A DNA stretch of 64,000 bases from Ursus arctos (taxonomy: Eukaryota; Chordata; Mammalia; Carnivora; Ursidae), in NCBI RefSeq assembly GCF_023065955.2, contig NW_026623008.1, forward strand, positions 23,246,001-23,310,000, read 5' to 3'. The position numbers and the translations under genes are program-made. Each line of letters starts with the position of its first letter. Position 1 is the first letter of the stretch. Below are positions 13,101 to 25,100 of the stretch, piece after piece. The notes beneath the pieces were generated by a model that did no database searches, was not told the DNA's origin, and saw nothing but the letters and a program-made list of their open reading frames with translations.

Positions 13101-16100
13101 CCGTGACGGACCACCTGTCCCAGGCAGGCACATGCACATTCTCAATACTCCATGCTGGACTGAGGAGGCTCCCTGGGGACTAGGACGGGGAGTCAGAGGA
13201 GGGGGGGTGGTCAAGCAAGGTTTCATTTAAAAAAAAAAAAAGTGGCATTTGTTTTAGATCTTGAAGGACGGGCTGAATTGGAACAGCCAAGGTGGGGATA
13301 GGATGAGAATAAGCCAATGCAGGGAGATGGGGAGTGCAAGGGGCGCTGGTATGGCCGGAGCATCAGGAACACAGAGGGCAATGGGGGGTAAAAAGATGAG
13401 TCTTGATTACCAGGACACAGGCATCAGGGGAGTGCCGGGCCCAGAACCAAGCCCACTGGTGTGGGCCCTGGTCTGATTCCTCTGTGTTCCCAGTGCCCTG
13501 TGTGGGGCGGGCTGGGCACGGTGTGCGGGACAGTCAAGTTTGCCGAGTAAAAAAAAAAAGGAGGCAACCCACCATTTTTGGAAGATGAACCCGCCCAAGT
13601 CCCGGGCAGGACCTACCCCTGCAGGCAGAGCAGGCGGGAGGATGGGCGTACCTGGGCAGGTGGCTGAATTGTTGCAGGGCCGGGTCTCCCGCAGGGGCCC
13701 GCTGCACAGGGTCCCATAGGGGGAGGACACGCAGGAGCGGGTCCGCACCTGCAGACCCTGCCCACACGTCAGAGAACACACGCTCCATGGGGACCACTCC
13801 TCAGCCGCGGGGTCGCCTACGAGAGAGGGACAGCGTCGGCGGCAGGGGGCACCTCCCGAGCACTCGGCCTCCTAGGGATCCTCCTACCCTGACCCAAGTG
13901 ACAGGCTCTTAAGGAGGCCGCCCAGCCCTGCCCACAGGCCTCACGTGGCAGAGATGTGACTGAGCTCTAGGACACAGACACAGACGGGCACACGCCAAGC
14001 ACACATGCCACCAGACGCCACATCGTCGGGCCCCCGCCGCAGAGGAAGGGAGGCGGGCCCGAGTTACCTGTCTGCGCCATGTAGAGCCCAGGCTCATCTG
14101 CAGACCTTGGCCACTGGGTTTTCACCTTCGGTTCCTCTTCCGGCTCCTCACCTGGAACACGGAGGTGGTGGCAGGGGCTCAGCAAAGGCCAGCTCTGTCC
14201 TGCCACGGTGGCACAGGGAGGGCGGCCTTGCTCGCCTCAGCCTGAGGGCCTGGAACCGACTGCAGGCGAGGCTGACCGAGCGTCCGGTCCTTGCCCCTGC
14301 CCCACCACCGCCATTTCACAGCTAAGGAAACTGAGGCTCAGAAGGCCGCCCAGGACTCGCCCGCAGCCTTACAACCGTCTTCTCCTCCGCTTGCCTCAGC
14401 TGGACTGAGGGAGACTGAAGACGAGTGGCCACTCACATCGGCGGGCTCTGGAAGGCTTCTGGGCCATGTGCTACCCATACCTAGCTCCTCCAATCCTCCT
14501 CTGGGAGGCAGGGACCATCGTCTCTGTTTAAAGATGAGGACACTGAGGACCAGAGAGGGGAAGTGACCTGTCCAAGAGCACACAGGCTGGGTGAGCCTGA
14601 GGCCCAGGCTCTTTCCCCTCACGGGACTGACTCCTCAGACTGACAAACAGGCCACCCCCCTCACACACACCCCCCGCCTGCCTCTGGGACGTGATTCATG
14701 CCAAGCCAGGGGCTGAGTGTGCGGCACTGGACTATGACCTGAAGGCCGCAGGTCAGAATGTGGCTCGTCTGAGACCCAAGGGCCTGAGGCAGGTGCCTAC
14801 AGCCTTGCAGACCCTCCTCCCCACTGCCCCTGTGGCTGGGGGAACAGCAGGTGCTCCCCGAGGCCGCTGCCGCCTCGGCCCCAGCCTCAGCAGGCTCTCA
14901 GCTGACCACCCTGATTTGTGTGTCTGGTCTAGGCCTTGGAAACCACCAGTGCTGGAGGAGGGGCTGGGAGCTCCTGTTCTCCAAAGGTGGCCCCTCCTGC
15001 TCAGACGTGAGCTCATCCGGGCCCTCTCCCACAGGCCAGGCAGCACAGATGGGGGCTGCCACGAGCACAGAGGGGAAAGACCCAGCCCATGTAAAGGCTG
15101 CTGGACAGGTGGGAACAGCATTTGGGACAGGACTCAGCCCATGCTGGCTCCGCACGAGAAGGCACTGCTGGCCCCCACCCCCAGGCCCTCTTCTGTATCT
15201 GAAAGCCAGGTCAGCACCCAGCAGGCACGGGATTTGAAGGAACCCAAGAGGGCTATGCTCTTCCTGCCCCCTGCTGCCCAGTCCAGGCTCTGCATCTGAG
15301 AGAGAGAGCTCTATCCCACCCGGCGTAAAGAGGGCCACCTTGAGCAAACCCACTGGGCAGGGGGCCCTGAAGTGCCACTCAGCCCAGCTTCTGGTCTCAT
15401 CAACTCCGGGGTCCTTCCCTCCATCTCAGCCACTAGTCTCAGAACTCAGTCTACATCCTCGCCAAAACTTCTCCACTAGCTCCGAAACCTGGACCCCCGG
15501 GATGGCTTTGGAGTCAGACAACCCTGGATCCCACCTGGGGCATGGACACTGACCCGCTGTGTGACCTTGGGCAAGTGTCTTTGCCTCTCTGACTCTGTTT
15601 TCACCTCCGTAGAACAGTACTCGGAATACCGCCTCCCTTGAGGGCTGACGAGGACTCCCTGAGAGGGGGCCATGAAGCCCTTAGCACCCTGCTTGGCATG
15701 TGGTGAATGCTCAGAAGGCAGGACCCATCTGGCTTATTTTTATCGTCTCCCTCTCCCCTCACAACCTGCACCTCTTCTGCACCCCCGCTTGCCACCCTTC
15801 AGCCCCGCCGGGCCTCCTCCCTTCAAACAGTGTCTGTGACCCCTCCCGGCCTCACTTTGGGCCCTGCCTCCCGCCATGCTTGCCCACTCCTGAATCCCCT
15901 CACCCAGCCCTTCCACCACACCCGCTCAGCCAGTCCCCAGCCCCGGAGCCTTGTGACAAGCCGCCTTCTCCACGCCCACCCCCAGGCTGCTGAAGAAACC
16001 CACAGCTGTGCCAACTGGCACCAGGACAGATTCAGGGCTGCATATCCGCTGGGCGCCTGGGGCTTCTCAGCAGCACTCCCTGGCTCCCCGCCTTCCCCAT

Positions 16101-19100
16101 TCTCCACCTTCGCTGTGCCAGACCTTGACCTCTCTCCTTCAGCTCATCTCTGCCCCCTCACTGTCTGCAAGGAGCTTCTTTACAGAGAAAGCAGACGCTG
16201 TGACATAGGAGCTCCCCCACCAACACTTGCCCCCGACTTCTTGCCCCACCCCTCCAACTCCCGAATCCCCTGCCATCCCTCTTACAAAGGCCAGCCTCCC
16301 ACCCCCCACCCCCGTCCCACCCTGGCCTGGTCCCGCATCTCCCCGCCCACCCTCCAGGAGGGCTCCATTCATTACCCTCTGGCTCAGCATTTGGTCAGCA
16401 CGGTCTTCTCACGGCAGCCCAAGAATGGACCTCCATTCTGGGGGGGAGCCCTCCTTCGACCCTCCTTCCTCCTCCAGCTACTGCCCCCCCCCCCCGCTCC
16501 TCCTCTCCATCAATAAGGGTTCCACAGCTGGCACTCTAGTTTCTCACCTGCCACTCACATCCTGGCTCAAATGTCACCTCGCCTGGTAATCCACTGCAGT
16601 CTGGCTTCTGACCACATCTTTCTGCTGAAACTGTTCTTGACAAAGTCATCAGCGTCCTCCTTATTGCTAAGCCTATGGACGCTTGCCGCTTCATCCCGCT
16701 TGACCCCTCGGCAGCATGGGGCCCCATTGACTCTTCCTGCCTTGAAACACTCCCCTCCCCAACTCTCCTGGTTTCCTCCTACCTGTCTGGCTCCTCAGCC
16801 CCAGTCTCCTTGACTGCTCTGTCTTCCTGCTACTTCCCACATCAGGCAGCCACGCTTTGTCGGGTTTCCACCGCACCCCCCACACCCCCTCCCAAGGTTT
16901 AATTTAGCCCCTCTGAATGGCTGCTCCCGAGACATTATCCGCAGCACCCCCACGCTGGGCTTCGCTCCTGTGTAGCCTCCTGCCTTCTGAACAGGTCTCC
17001 TGATGAGCAGCCCTCAAATTCAGTCCGTCCAAAATTGGACCACCATTTCTTCTCAAATCTTTACCTGCTTGTTTCCTACCTTTTTCACCTCGAAAACTCC
17101 TACCTGATTTTCAAAATCCACCTCACATGACTTCTCATTTGTGAAGTCTTCCTCATCCCCCACTCCCCAGGCAGAGTTGGCTGTCCCCTCCTCTGTGCGC
17201 CCTGTCACCAGAGAGGATTCCACCTTCCGACCGACCGTCTGAACTTCCCCACGCCCATGGGCCTTTTGAAGGAAGGCTGTGGAAGCCATCTCCCTGAGCG
17301 CAGTGAACCCTGGCCCCGGATCCGGCCCAGAGGCATACCAATAAACACCAACGAACATGTCCCTCCTAGCTTCCCCCCAACCCCACCCCACATGGGTCAG
17401 TGGTAATGGTCCCTTGTAAATCTTGAGTATCAGCTCCACCCAACAGTCCTCCACCTAGATCAGCCCCATCCTGACACCCATGTCCTAGTAAACATTCTAC
17501 AGATACTCCCCGACCTATCACAAATCCAGCTGAGAACTCCCTCATCCAGCTCCCACTTTGGCGTCTTGACATCACTGTGTCTGTGGCAACCCCCACCCGC
17601 CAGCCTGGCATCCAGGATGGCCAGCAAACGCGGACCTGTTGGGAGAGCCGTCTGACCTGCTCGCCGTGGACTCCCACTGCTTCCTGTGGTCTCCACAGCC
17701 TCTACAAACAGTGCACCAACTCTTTGCTTTCCAGCCCCGTGATAGAACCAGAGGTGACGTCAGTGGTTTCTAGAACCCCCCTGATTTGAAAATCAGAATG
17801 TGTCCCAGGCCCAGCTCTTGAATCCTTCTTCTGGCCTCCTGGGCTGGACCAGAGAGGGGAGGGGACAAGCCCAAGGCCACAGGGCCTACACTGACTGCCC
17901 TCCCTTCCACCCCCACCCCACTTCCCTCAGAAGGGAAGCCAGGAATTCATGTCCCCCACAGGGGAAAGGCAGGTCTACCTGAGGAGGGGGGACACAGGTG
18001 AGACCCGAGGAGTCACCCACTGAAACCGCGTTTATTCAGCAGAGCACGTGTGGGCCCCAGCTGGCTTGGGGCCCACCCCCAGGGGAGTCTAAGAGGCAGC
18101 TGAGCCAACAGGATGAGAAGGGGTCCTGGGGTGTGAGCGCCCCCAGAACTCCTGAGTGTCTCATCCAGGGAGCAGCACGAGCTTGGAGGACCCGGGGCTT
18201 GGATGCTCACAGTCCGGCAATCTTTCGGCTTTCTCACCTGGGAGCCCGCGCTAGGCGGGCCAGGCCTGCTGCCTGGTCCCCACTTCCCTGCTCAACCCCT
18301 GATGACCTCTTCAGTGCTCTGTTTTGTTTTGAATAAGGTAATATATACTACACAACCCCTACTTGCCAGCCACCGTGCACCCTACCTCGCCTCGTCTCCT
18401 CCTCACGAGGATGGGTTCTCCCGTGTTACTAATGAGGACCGAGGCTCTGAGGTCGCACACTGGAGAGAGGCTGAGTGGCATTCGAACCCAGGCCCGCCTG
18501 ACTCCTCCGGAGGCCACACTCTTTCTCCTGCACAGCGCTGGCTCTAGCAAAATGCAGTCCAACTTGGAGCTCCTCAGGGATGCCTTTCTTAATTCCTGTG
18601 GGACCTCAAGTCATTTCCGCCCCCACCTGCTCACCCCAAAGCCCCTCACACTTGCTACTGTTATCCTGTTTTCACACCACCTTCTAATTGTTCCTTTGCA
18701 CATCCACTCTCCATCCGTGAGCCTGATTCTCGTCGGGAGCCTCTGAAGTGATCCTCTGGGAGCCCAGCTGAAACCACTCACACACTCCCCCACCTAAGGA
18801 ACTTTCAGTGGCTCCCCACTGCTACCAGTGTAAACCTCGGAGCCTGGCATGCGCTGGCCCCTGCTGACCTGTCCAGTCCTGTTTTCTTCTCCCCACCAGG
18901 CAGCCAAGCATGCTGCAAGGTCATGTGGGCCAGTGGGAGGGACGTAGCTTTAAGAGCCAGACAGTGGCAGATTTGATTCCCAGTTCCACCGGAGTCTTGC
19001 TGTGTGCCCTTGGGCAAGTTGCCTCACCTCTCTGAGCTTAAACATCTTCAACTGAAAATAAAAATGATACATCCTGCCACAGGTTCAGAATCAAGTGAAA

Positions 19101-22100
19101 CAAGAGATATGGACTGCCTGAATACAATAAGCTCTCCGTGGAAAGGGAGTCAGGCAGGAGTCGGGCTCATCGCTCTTGTGGGCACGATGGGAGGGTCTCA
19201 ATCTCCCTCGGTCCTCTTGCAGAGAGGGCCTCACTTGGAGCAGCAGAATGCTCCGAGGCATTGATCAGGAGTCTGCTACCTCCTTCTTGTCATCTACATG
19301 CTTTCCTCTCTGCGATTGGTGTTTCCTCCCCCCTTGGAATGCCACTCCTCCACCTTCATCTACCAAAATCTTCAACACATTAAATGCTGCCTCCTCCAGG
19401 AAGCCTTCCTAGGCTGACCACACAGGAGTTTGGCTGTGCTGGTCCCTTCTGCGGCTGAGACCCTAGGCTGCCACCCTCTGTAGCTGTGAGTGTCCCAGGC
19501 TCGTCCCTCTTGTGGGCACGATGGACGAGTCTCCATCTCCCACGCTCTTGCACAGAGGGCCTCGCTCCGAGCAGCAGAATGCTCCAAGGCATTCAGCATA
19601 CATGGGCCAGATATCCCTGCGCGTTCCCCCACCCCGGTCATAGAGGAGCCACTCGTTTCCCCCCTCCCCTCGACACTGGCAGGCAGGGTGGGCGCAGGCT
19701 CTCTGCCATCTGAGCAAGACTGCAGACACCTGCTACACCGCGCTCTGCAGACCCTGCCCCCAAACCCCACACAGTGCAGCCCCCTCAGCCTCCTTTGTCA
19801 TGAATGTGTTAAAAATAACCACGATAATCATCACTTCCACGGGGAGAGCAGTGCGATTTACAAAGCAGTCCTCCCTCCCAGGGCTCTCTACACCCTCCCT
19901 GAGGCTGGCCCCGGGGCCCCGAGTAGGCACCCACAGATCCCCTTGAAACACGTCTCTGTCGTGTCCCTCCACGGCTTCCCGCCCCCAGCAGTGCCTCAGA
20001 ACCCCGCGGGGCGGGGGCACCGAGAGATGGCTCTGAAAATCCCAAGCTCTACCTCGGCAGCCCGATGCCACTGGGTATCCCCGTGACAGCAGATGCCCAG
20101 CCAGAACGCCAGTTCCCCTCCAGTGACTTCCTCCCCCAAGCTGCTGGCCTATCCACCCGGCCTCTCAACAGAGCGCGCTGGGGCCCTGCCACCTCCCCCA
20201 TGTGGCCAGGGCCTCCTGGAGAGCAGGGACCCCATCTGACTCATCCGGCCTCATCCGGCCTCCCCCACGACACCCAACTTCTTGCGGCCTTAAGGCCCTC
20301 AGCCAATGGGGGACAGGGTCCCAGAGCCTTAACCCCGTCTCCCAGCACTGGGGCTACTGCCCAGTAACGCCAGTCTACTAGACCTCCCTGTACCCACATG
20401 CTCACACCTCCATGTCTTGGCCCGGGCTGCTTCCTTCTGCGGGGTTTCCCAAAGCATGCGGTAGGAAATGACTTGGGGCGGCTCTCAAACATGCCGTTAA
20501 ACAACCCCGGATCATGGACAGAGGCAGTTCCCCCTTCCAGGTCTCTTTTAATTAGGGGCGACTTCCTGCCCATCTGCCTGGGGTGGTCTCGTTCGTGCCC
20601 GCCCTGATGCGAGCAACAGGACCCCCTTCCCCTGCTTTAAAACCTCAAAAATGTCCCAGGCTAGATGATAAATTCTAGGGTGGCTTTCCTTTTAATCCTT
20701 CCAAACGCACACAAGATAAAGTCTGTGCAGTCCGAGCCTTCCACACGTCCCCAGCACGTGCTCATTTCTCTTTCTAACAAATCGAGAGGAGCGACAAGCA
20801 GCTGGTTAGAACTTACTACCGTTGCGTTGCTTTCACTACGATTGTCTCTTCCATTATCTTCTACTTCAAATAAGTGATACTCCCTTTCCATTCATGATGT
20901 GAAATTTCTTCCTAATATATTAATTTTTTTAAAGATTTTATTTATTTATTCATGAGAGAGAGAGGCGGAGGCAGAGGGAGAAGCAGACTCCCTACTGAGC
21001 AGGGAGCCCGAAGCGGGACTCTGGGATCAGGACCTGAGCCAAAGGCAGACGCTTAACCGACTGAGCCACTCAGGCACCCTAATATATTAAATTTTAAAAG
21101 CGCTTCCTTTTTTTAAAAAAATTCACGGGCTAGTGAATTCCTATTCACTCCTCAAAACCCAACTTTGAATCACCTCCTTTAGACTGCCTTTCCACCCCTT
21201 CGGGTTGAATCCCTCACTCTTCCTGCTGCCTTGACATGTGGCCCATGTACATCATCCCTACTGCGCTAAATTAGGACAACACACAGCGATTTATTAGGGA
21301 TTTACCACGTGCCAGGCACTGTGCTAAGCACTGACCCATAGCCTCTTGCTTAATCTTCACTATTACTCTGTGAAGAGCTCTCCTGGCCCCATTTCACAGG
21401 TGTTAAAATGGAGGTGAAGAAACTTGCCCACAGTCACACAGCTAGTCAGTGGTGGGGTTGGGAACTGAACCCAGGGCCGGGTGACTTTGGCCTATGGCCT
21501 TGACCTTGATCACCATACACCAGTGGTCACTCTCCCTCAAAAGAGGGCAGCAGGTGTGTCAGGCTCACTGTGGATGTCGTTCACTCAGAGCCCACCCGCG
21601 GCCTGGCACAAACTCCACTCCGATAAAGACATGAAGACGTAAGTGATGGATGGGCAGCTGAGATGTCTCAGGACTCTGGGCCCCTCCCCATACTGTGATG
21701 GAGCACGCAGAGCCCCAGCAGCACAGATCAGGGCTGGAAGGACCTTCTAGGAAATGTACAGCCTGTGCTAGGTCTCCCTGCCACCCCCCACCCCCAGAGA
21801 GGCCTGGCCTCCCCAATGTCTGAGCCCCAAACAAGCAGGTAAGGCTGCACTTCCTGCCACCAAACGAGGCTGGTCAGAAGAGGACAACAGGGCCTGAGCC
21901 CTGGGAGGAGAAAGACCAATCGAGGACTGGGTTGGGCAGGCAGAAGTAGCTTCCCAGAGGAAACAGGGCTCGAATAGTGCTGGGAAGAATGGGGAAGATC
22001 TGAATAACCAAGGACCAAGGACATTCCAGGTGAGGGAAACAGCCCAAGCAAAGGCAGGGAGTCCAGAAAGCAGGGGCTTGGGGGCCAGTGAGGAGCCCCA

Positions 22101-25100
22101 GGCAAGGGCAGGACAGAATCAGAGGGAAGGCTGCAAAGCAGGGGGCGGCGGGGTCTGGGGTGGGGCTGGAAGGCCAGGCTCGAGAGTCTGGGCCACGACG
22201 GGGAGTCTGGATCCGGGAAGTGATGCACATTTGACAGGAGGTCCTGAGGCCCCCAGGGGCAGTCCCTTGTCCAAGTCACCCAGCAGCAGTGGCAGAGTGG
22301 GGATTTGAACTCTTGCCTCAGGAACAGAGCCTAGATGATGGAGAAGTGGGTGAGCAGCAATGGCCAAGGATGGGACAGTGGCTCTGGGGAGGGCAGGGCG
22401 TGTGGGAGAGGAGGGGGAGGGCGGCCAGAGCAAAAGACACCTTCTCCCGGGTATCGCTCCGCACAGCCATCCCCTGTGGCCAGTGCCTCATCAGGTCTGG
22501 AGGGTCCGTGGGCAGGAACTGCAAGGGGCAGCTCTACCTCTCCCCACCCCGCCCGATTCCTGCCCCGGCCTCAGCCGGCATCTGCTGAGCTCCTTCCTGC
22601 CTGCCTTCCCTTTCTTCCTCTCTCCCCACTTAACAGATTGCGGCAGCAAGATGGCACAAATTTATGGCTCAACTCACCAAAAATAACAAGAGATCTATCA
22701 AAGGCAGTTTGCGTGAAATTAACAGGCGCCTGTACCCTCTTGTCAAATGCACTCCACTCCAGCACTGCCCACCAGCTCCCGGCCTCGTGGCTCTTCCAGT
22801 AGCGACTCAGCCCCACCCCACCTGGCCTTGCCGTTGATTCCACTTGGGGTGTCCCAGGGAAGGGGAGCACAGCTCCCCTGCTGCAGGACCTGGCAGAGGG
22901 GCTGGGGCGAGGGTCCTCCTCGTCCTGCTCACCACCATCCCCACCAATCTTGTCCTCAATCTGGCAGTTCCTTGTGTGAGCCGGTTCTCCTGCAGCTGGT
23001 CCATGTGTCCAGCTGGCCCGGTGGGGTGGGGGTGGTGCTACCACCAGGCACCAAGTGCCCTCAGCCCCGATGACATCCTGGCCCACAGACGCCCCCTGCC
23101 ACATGGAACGAACTGAGCCATATGTCCATTGTCTCCTGCCCCTAAGAGATTGGGCAGAAGGGAGGGGATGGCAGAGAGGAAAAGTCTCTTGCCTGCCAGG
23201 GGAGAGGAAGGAAGTCTGGGCAGCCGTGTGCTGTGCGAGTGCACTTAGGAAGACTGATGCCACCTCACCCCCTGCAACTCCCCACAACAGCCCTCCCTGC
23301 AGGCAACCCCAAGGCAGCCTAAAAACATGCCAAGCAGGACAAGGGGCATGAGCCGAGGTCAGACGTGGAACAGCTGGGAGCCAGGGGCTCCCTGCTCAGA
23401 GATGATACCAGGCCTCACGCCCAGGGACAGTCAGCATCCAATCTCCACCCATCCCCAGTTCCAGAGGCCCCCGCAGAGGCTGTGATGATTATGGGGACCC
23501 AGTGGCCTCCCATCACCAGCCCTCTCTGACCCTCAGTGACACCCCATCTACCAACCAACTCCTGCTTCCGGCTTCCACCGAGCCCAGCTGGCTGCTTCTG
23601 GCTCTGTGCTCCACATGGCAGCCTGCCCAGATGGTGCCCGCCCATGAGGGCAGAGCCTTGCTCCGTCCACTGCAGACCACTGGGCCGATGGACCACAGGG
23701 AAAGCCAGACAAAAGAGCCTGCCCTCTGCTGAGCACGATGGGGGAGGCCCCCACAGAGTGATAGGCAGTGACCGCCAGGCAGGAAGAGCCATAAACCTCC
23801 TGATATACGCCTGGCGCTCTCCGCCGATGTTCGACAAAGAAGCGAAATTCAATTTCTTCCTGCAGGCACTAAATCCCAGGCCGGCCTCCAGGGCCTGTAA
23901 CCTGCCCACGGCCTGGCTGTCACTCGGACGGCTTCATCGACCAATGTTAAAGGCCAAGCTGGCCAGGGGGAGAGGCCAGAACAAGGCCACTGGGCACTTG
24001 CCATGGGTAGGCATGGTGCCAGATGTCTTCTGGGGGAGGCTGAGAAGCCCCTCCCCTCCCCCATTGCATTGGGAGAGGCCACTATCATGACAACTAATTA
24101 ATTCAGAGAGACCTCCCCATTTTACAGATGAAGAAACTGATGCCAAAGAATGGGGTCCACTCAAGGGAGTGGTCAAAGGCAGTGCCCAACTCCAGGGCTC
24201 TGGCCTCCAAAGCAGGGGTGGGGACAGGTCATATTCCAGTACTCCTAGTGGCCCTCACACAAGACCCCTTGCCTCCCTGTAAATACTCTCAGGCCAACCT
24301 ATTCTGACTTCCATCCCTGCATGACACCCTCATGCTGGTAGGCCAGGACCTGTTACCCCAAATGGGGAAACCGAGGCCCAGAGAGGCAAGGGAACTCCCT
24401 TTTAGTACGAGAGCGGGGGTCCGGACCCCATATCTGCCTCCCTCCCACCCCATTTCCTGCCAGGCCCACTGGCCAGTCTCGGGCCCAGCACGGCTCGGCA
24501 GGCACAAGGGATCCAGATGAGGGGCCAGGGGCCTTGAAGCTGCAGGAAGGAGGGTCGGCAGAAGGTGGCTGTGGTGAGGGAGCTGGGGTGGGAGCAAGAG
24601 CAGGCAGGACTCAAGGGCTCGCAGAGCCTTTGCCCAGTCAGCAGGAAGCTCTAGCAGCTGGCAGCCTCAGTCCCAGAAGACATGGGCCCAGAGGGGGAGA
24701 CAGGGGATGCTGGGAGCTGAGCCAGCCCAGCCCTCCAAAGCAGCCTCGAAGCCCAGGCCTCTTCACCCAGGCACCGTCTTCTGTACCTCCCTCCGCCCTG
24801 ACCCTGGGGCCACTGCCAAAAATCACTGACCCGTGTGGACAGGAACACGTCCCTGCCTACCTACTCTCCAGCCTCCAGGCAAACTTGTCAACTTGCAGTG
24901 CCAGGACCTGCCACGGTCACTCCCAGCTTGGGGCCTTTGTTCGCATTGCTCCCTCTGCCTGGAATGCCCTTACCACTTCTTTGGTTTGGCTGGCTTCCAT
25001 GTGTCCTTCAGATCTCTGCTCCTGTATCACTTCCTTCAGGAAGCCTTCCTTGATTGCCCAATGTGGGGAGTCCTCTCCCTGGGTTCACCACACCGCATTG

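Noticed and set aside
15707..16516. 269-codon plus-strand proline-rich frame
   Set aside because: CT-rich low-complexity sequence in an ADGRB2 intron; no homology recognised.
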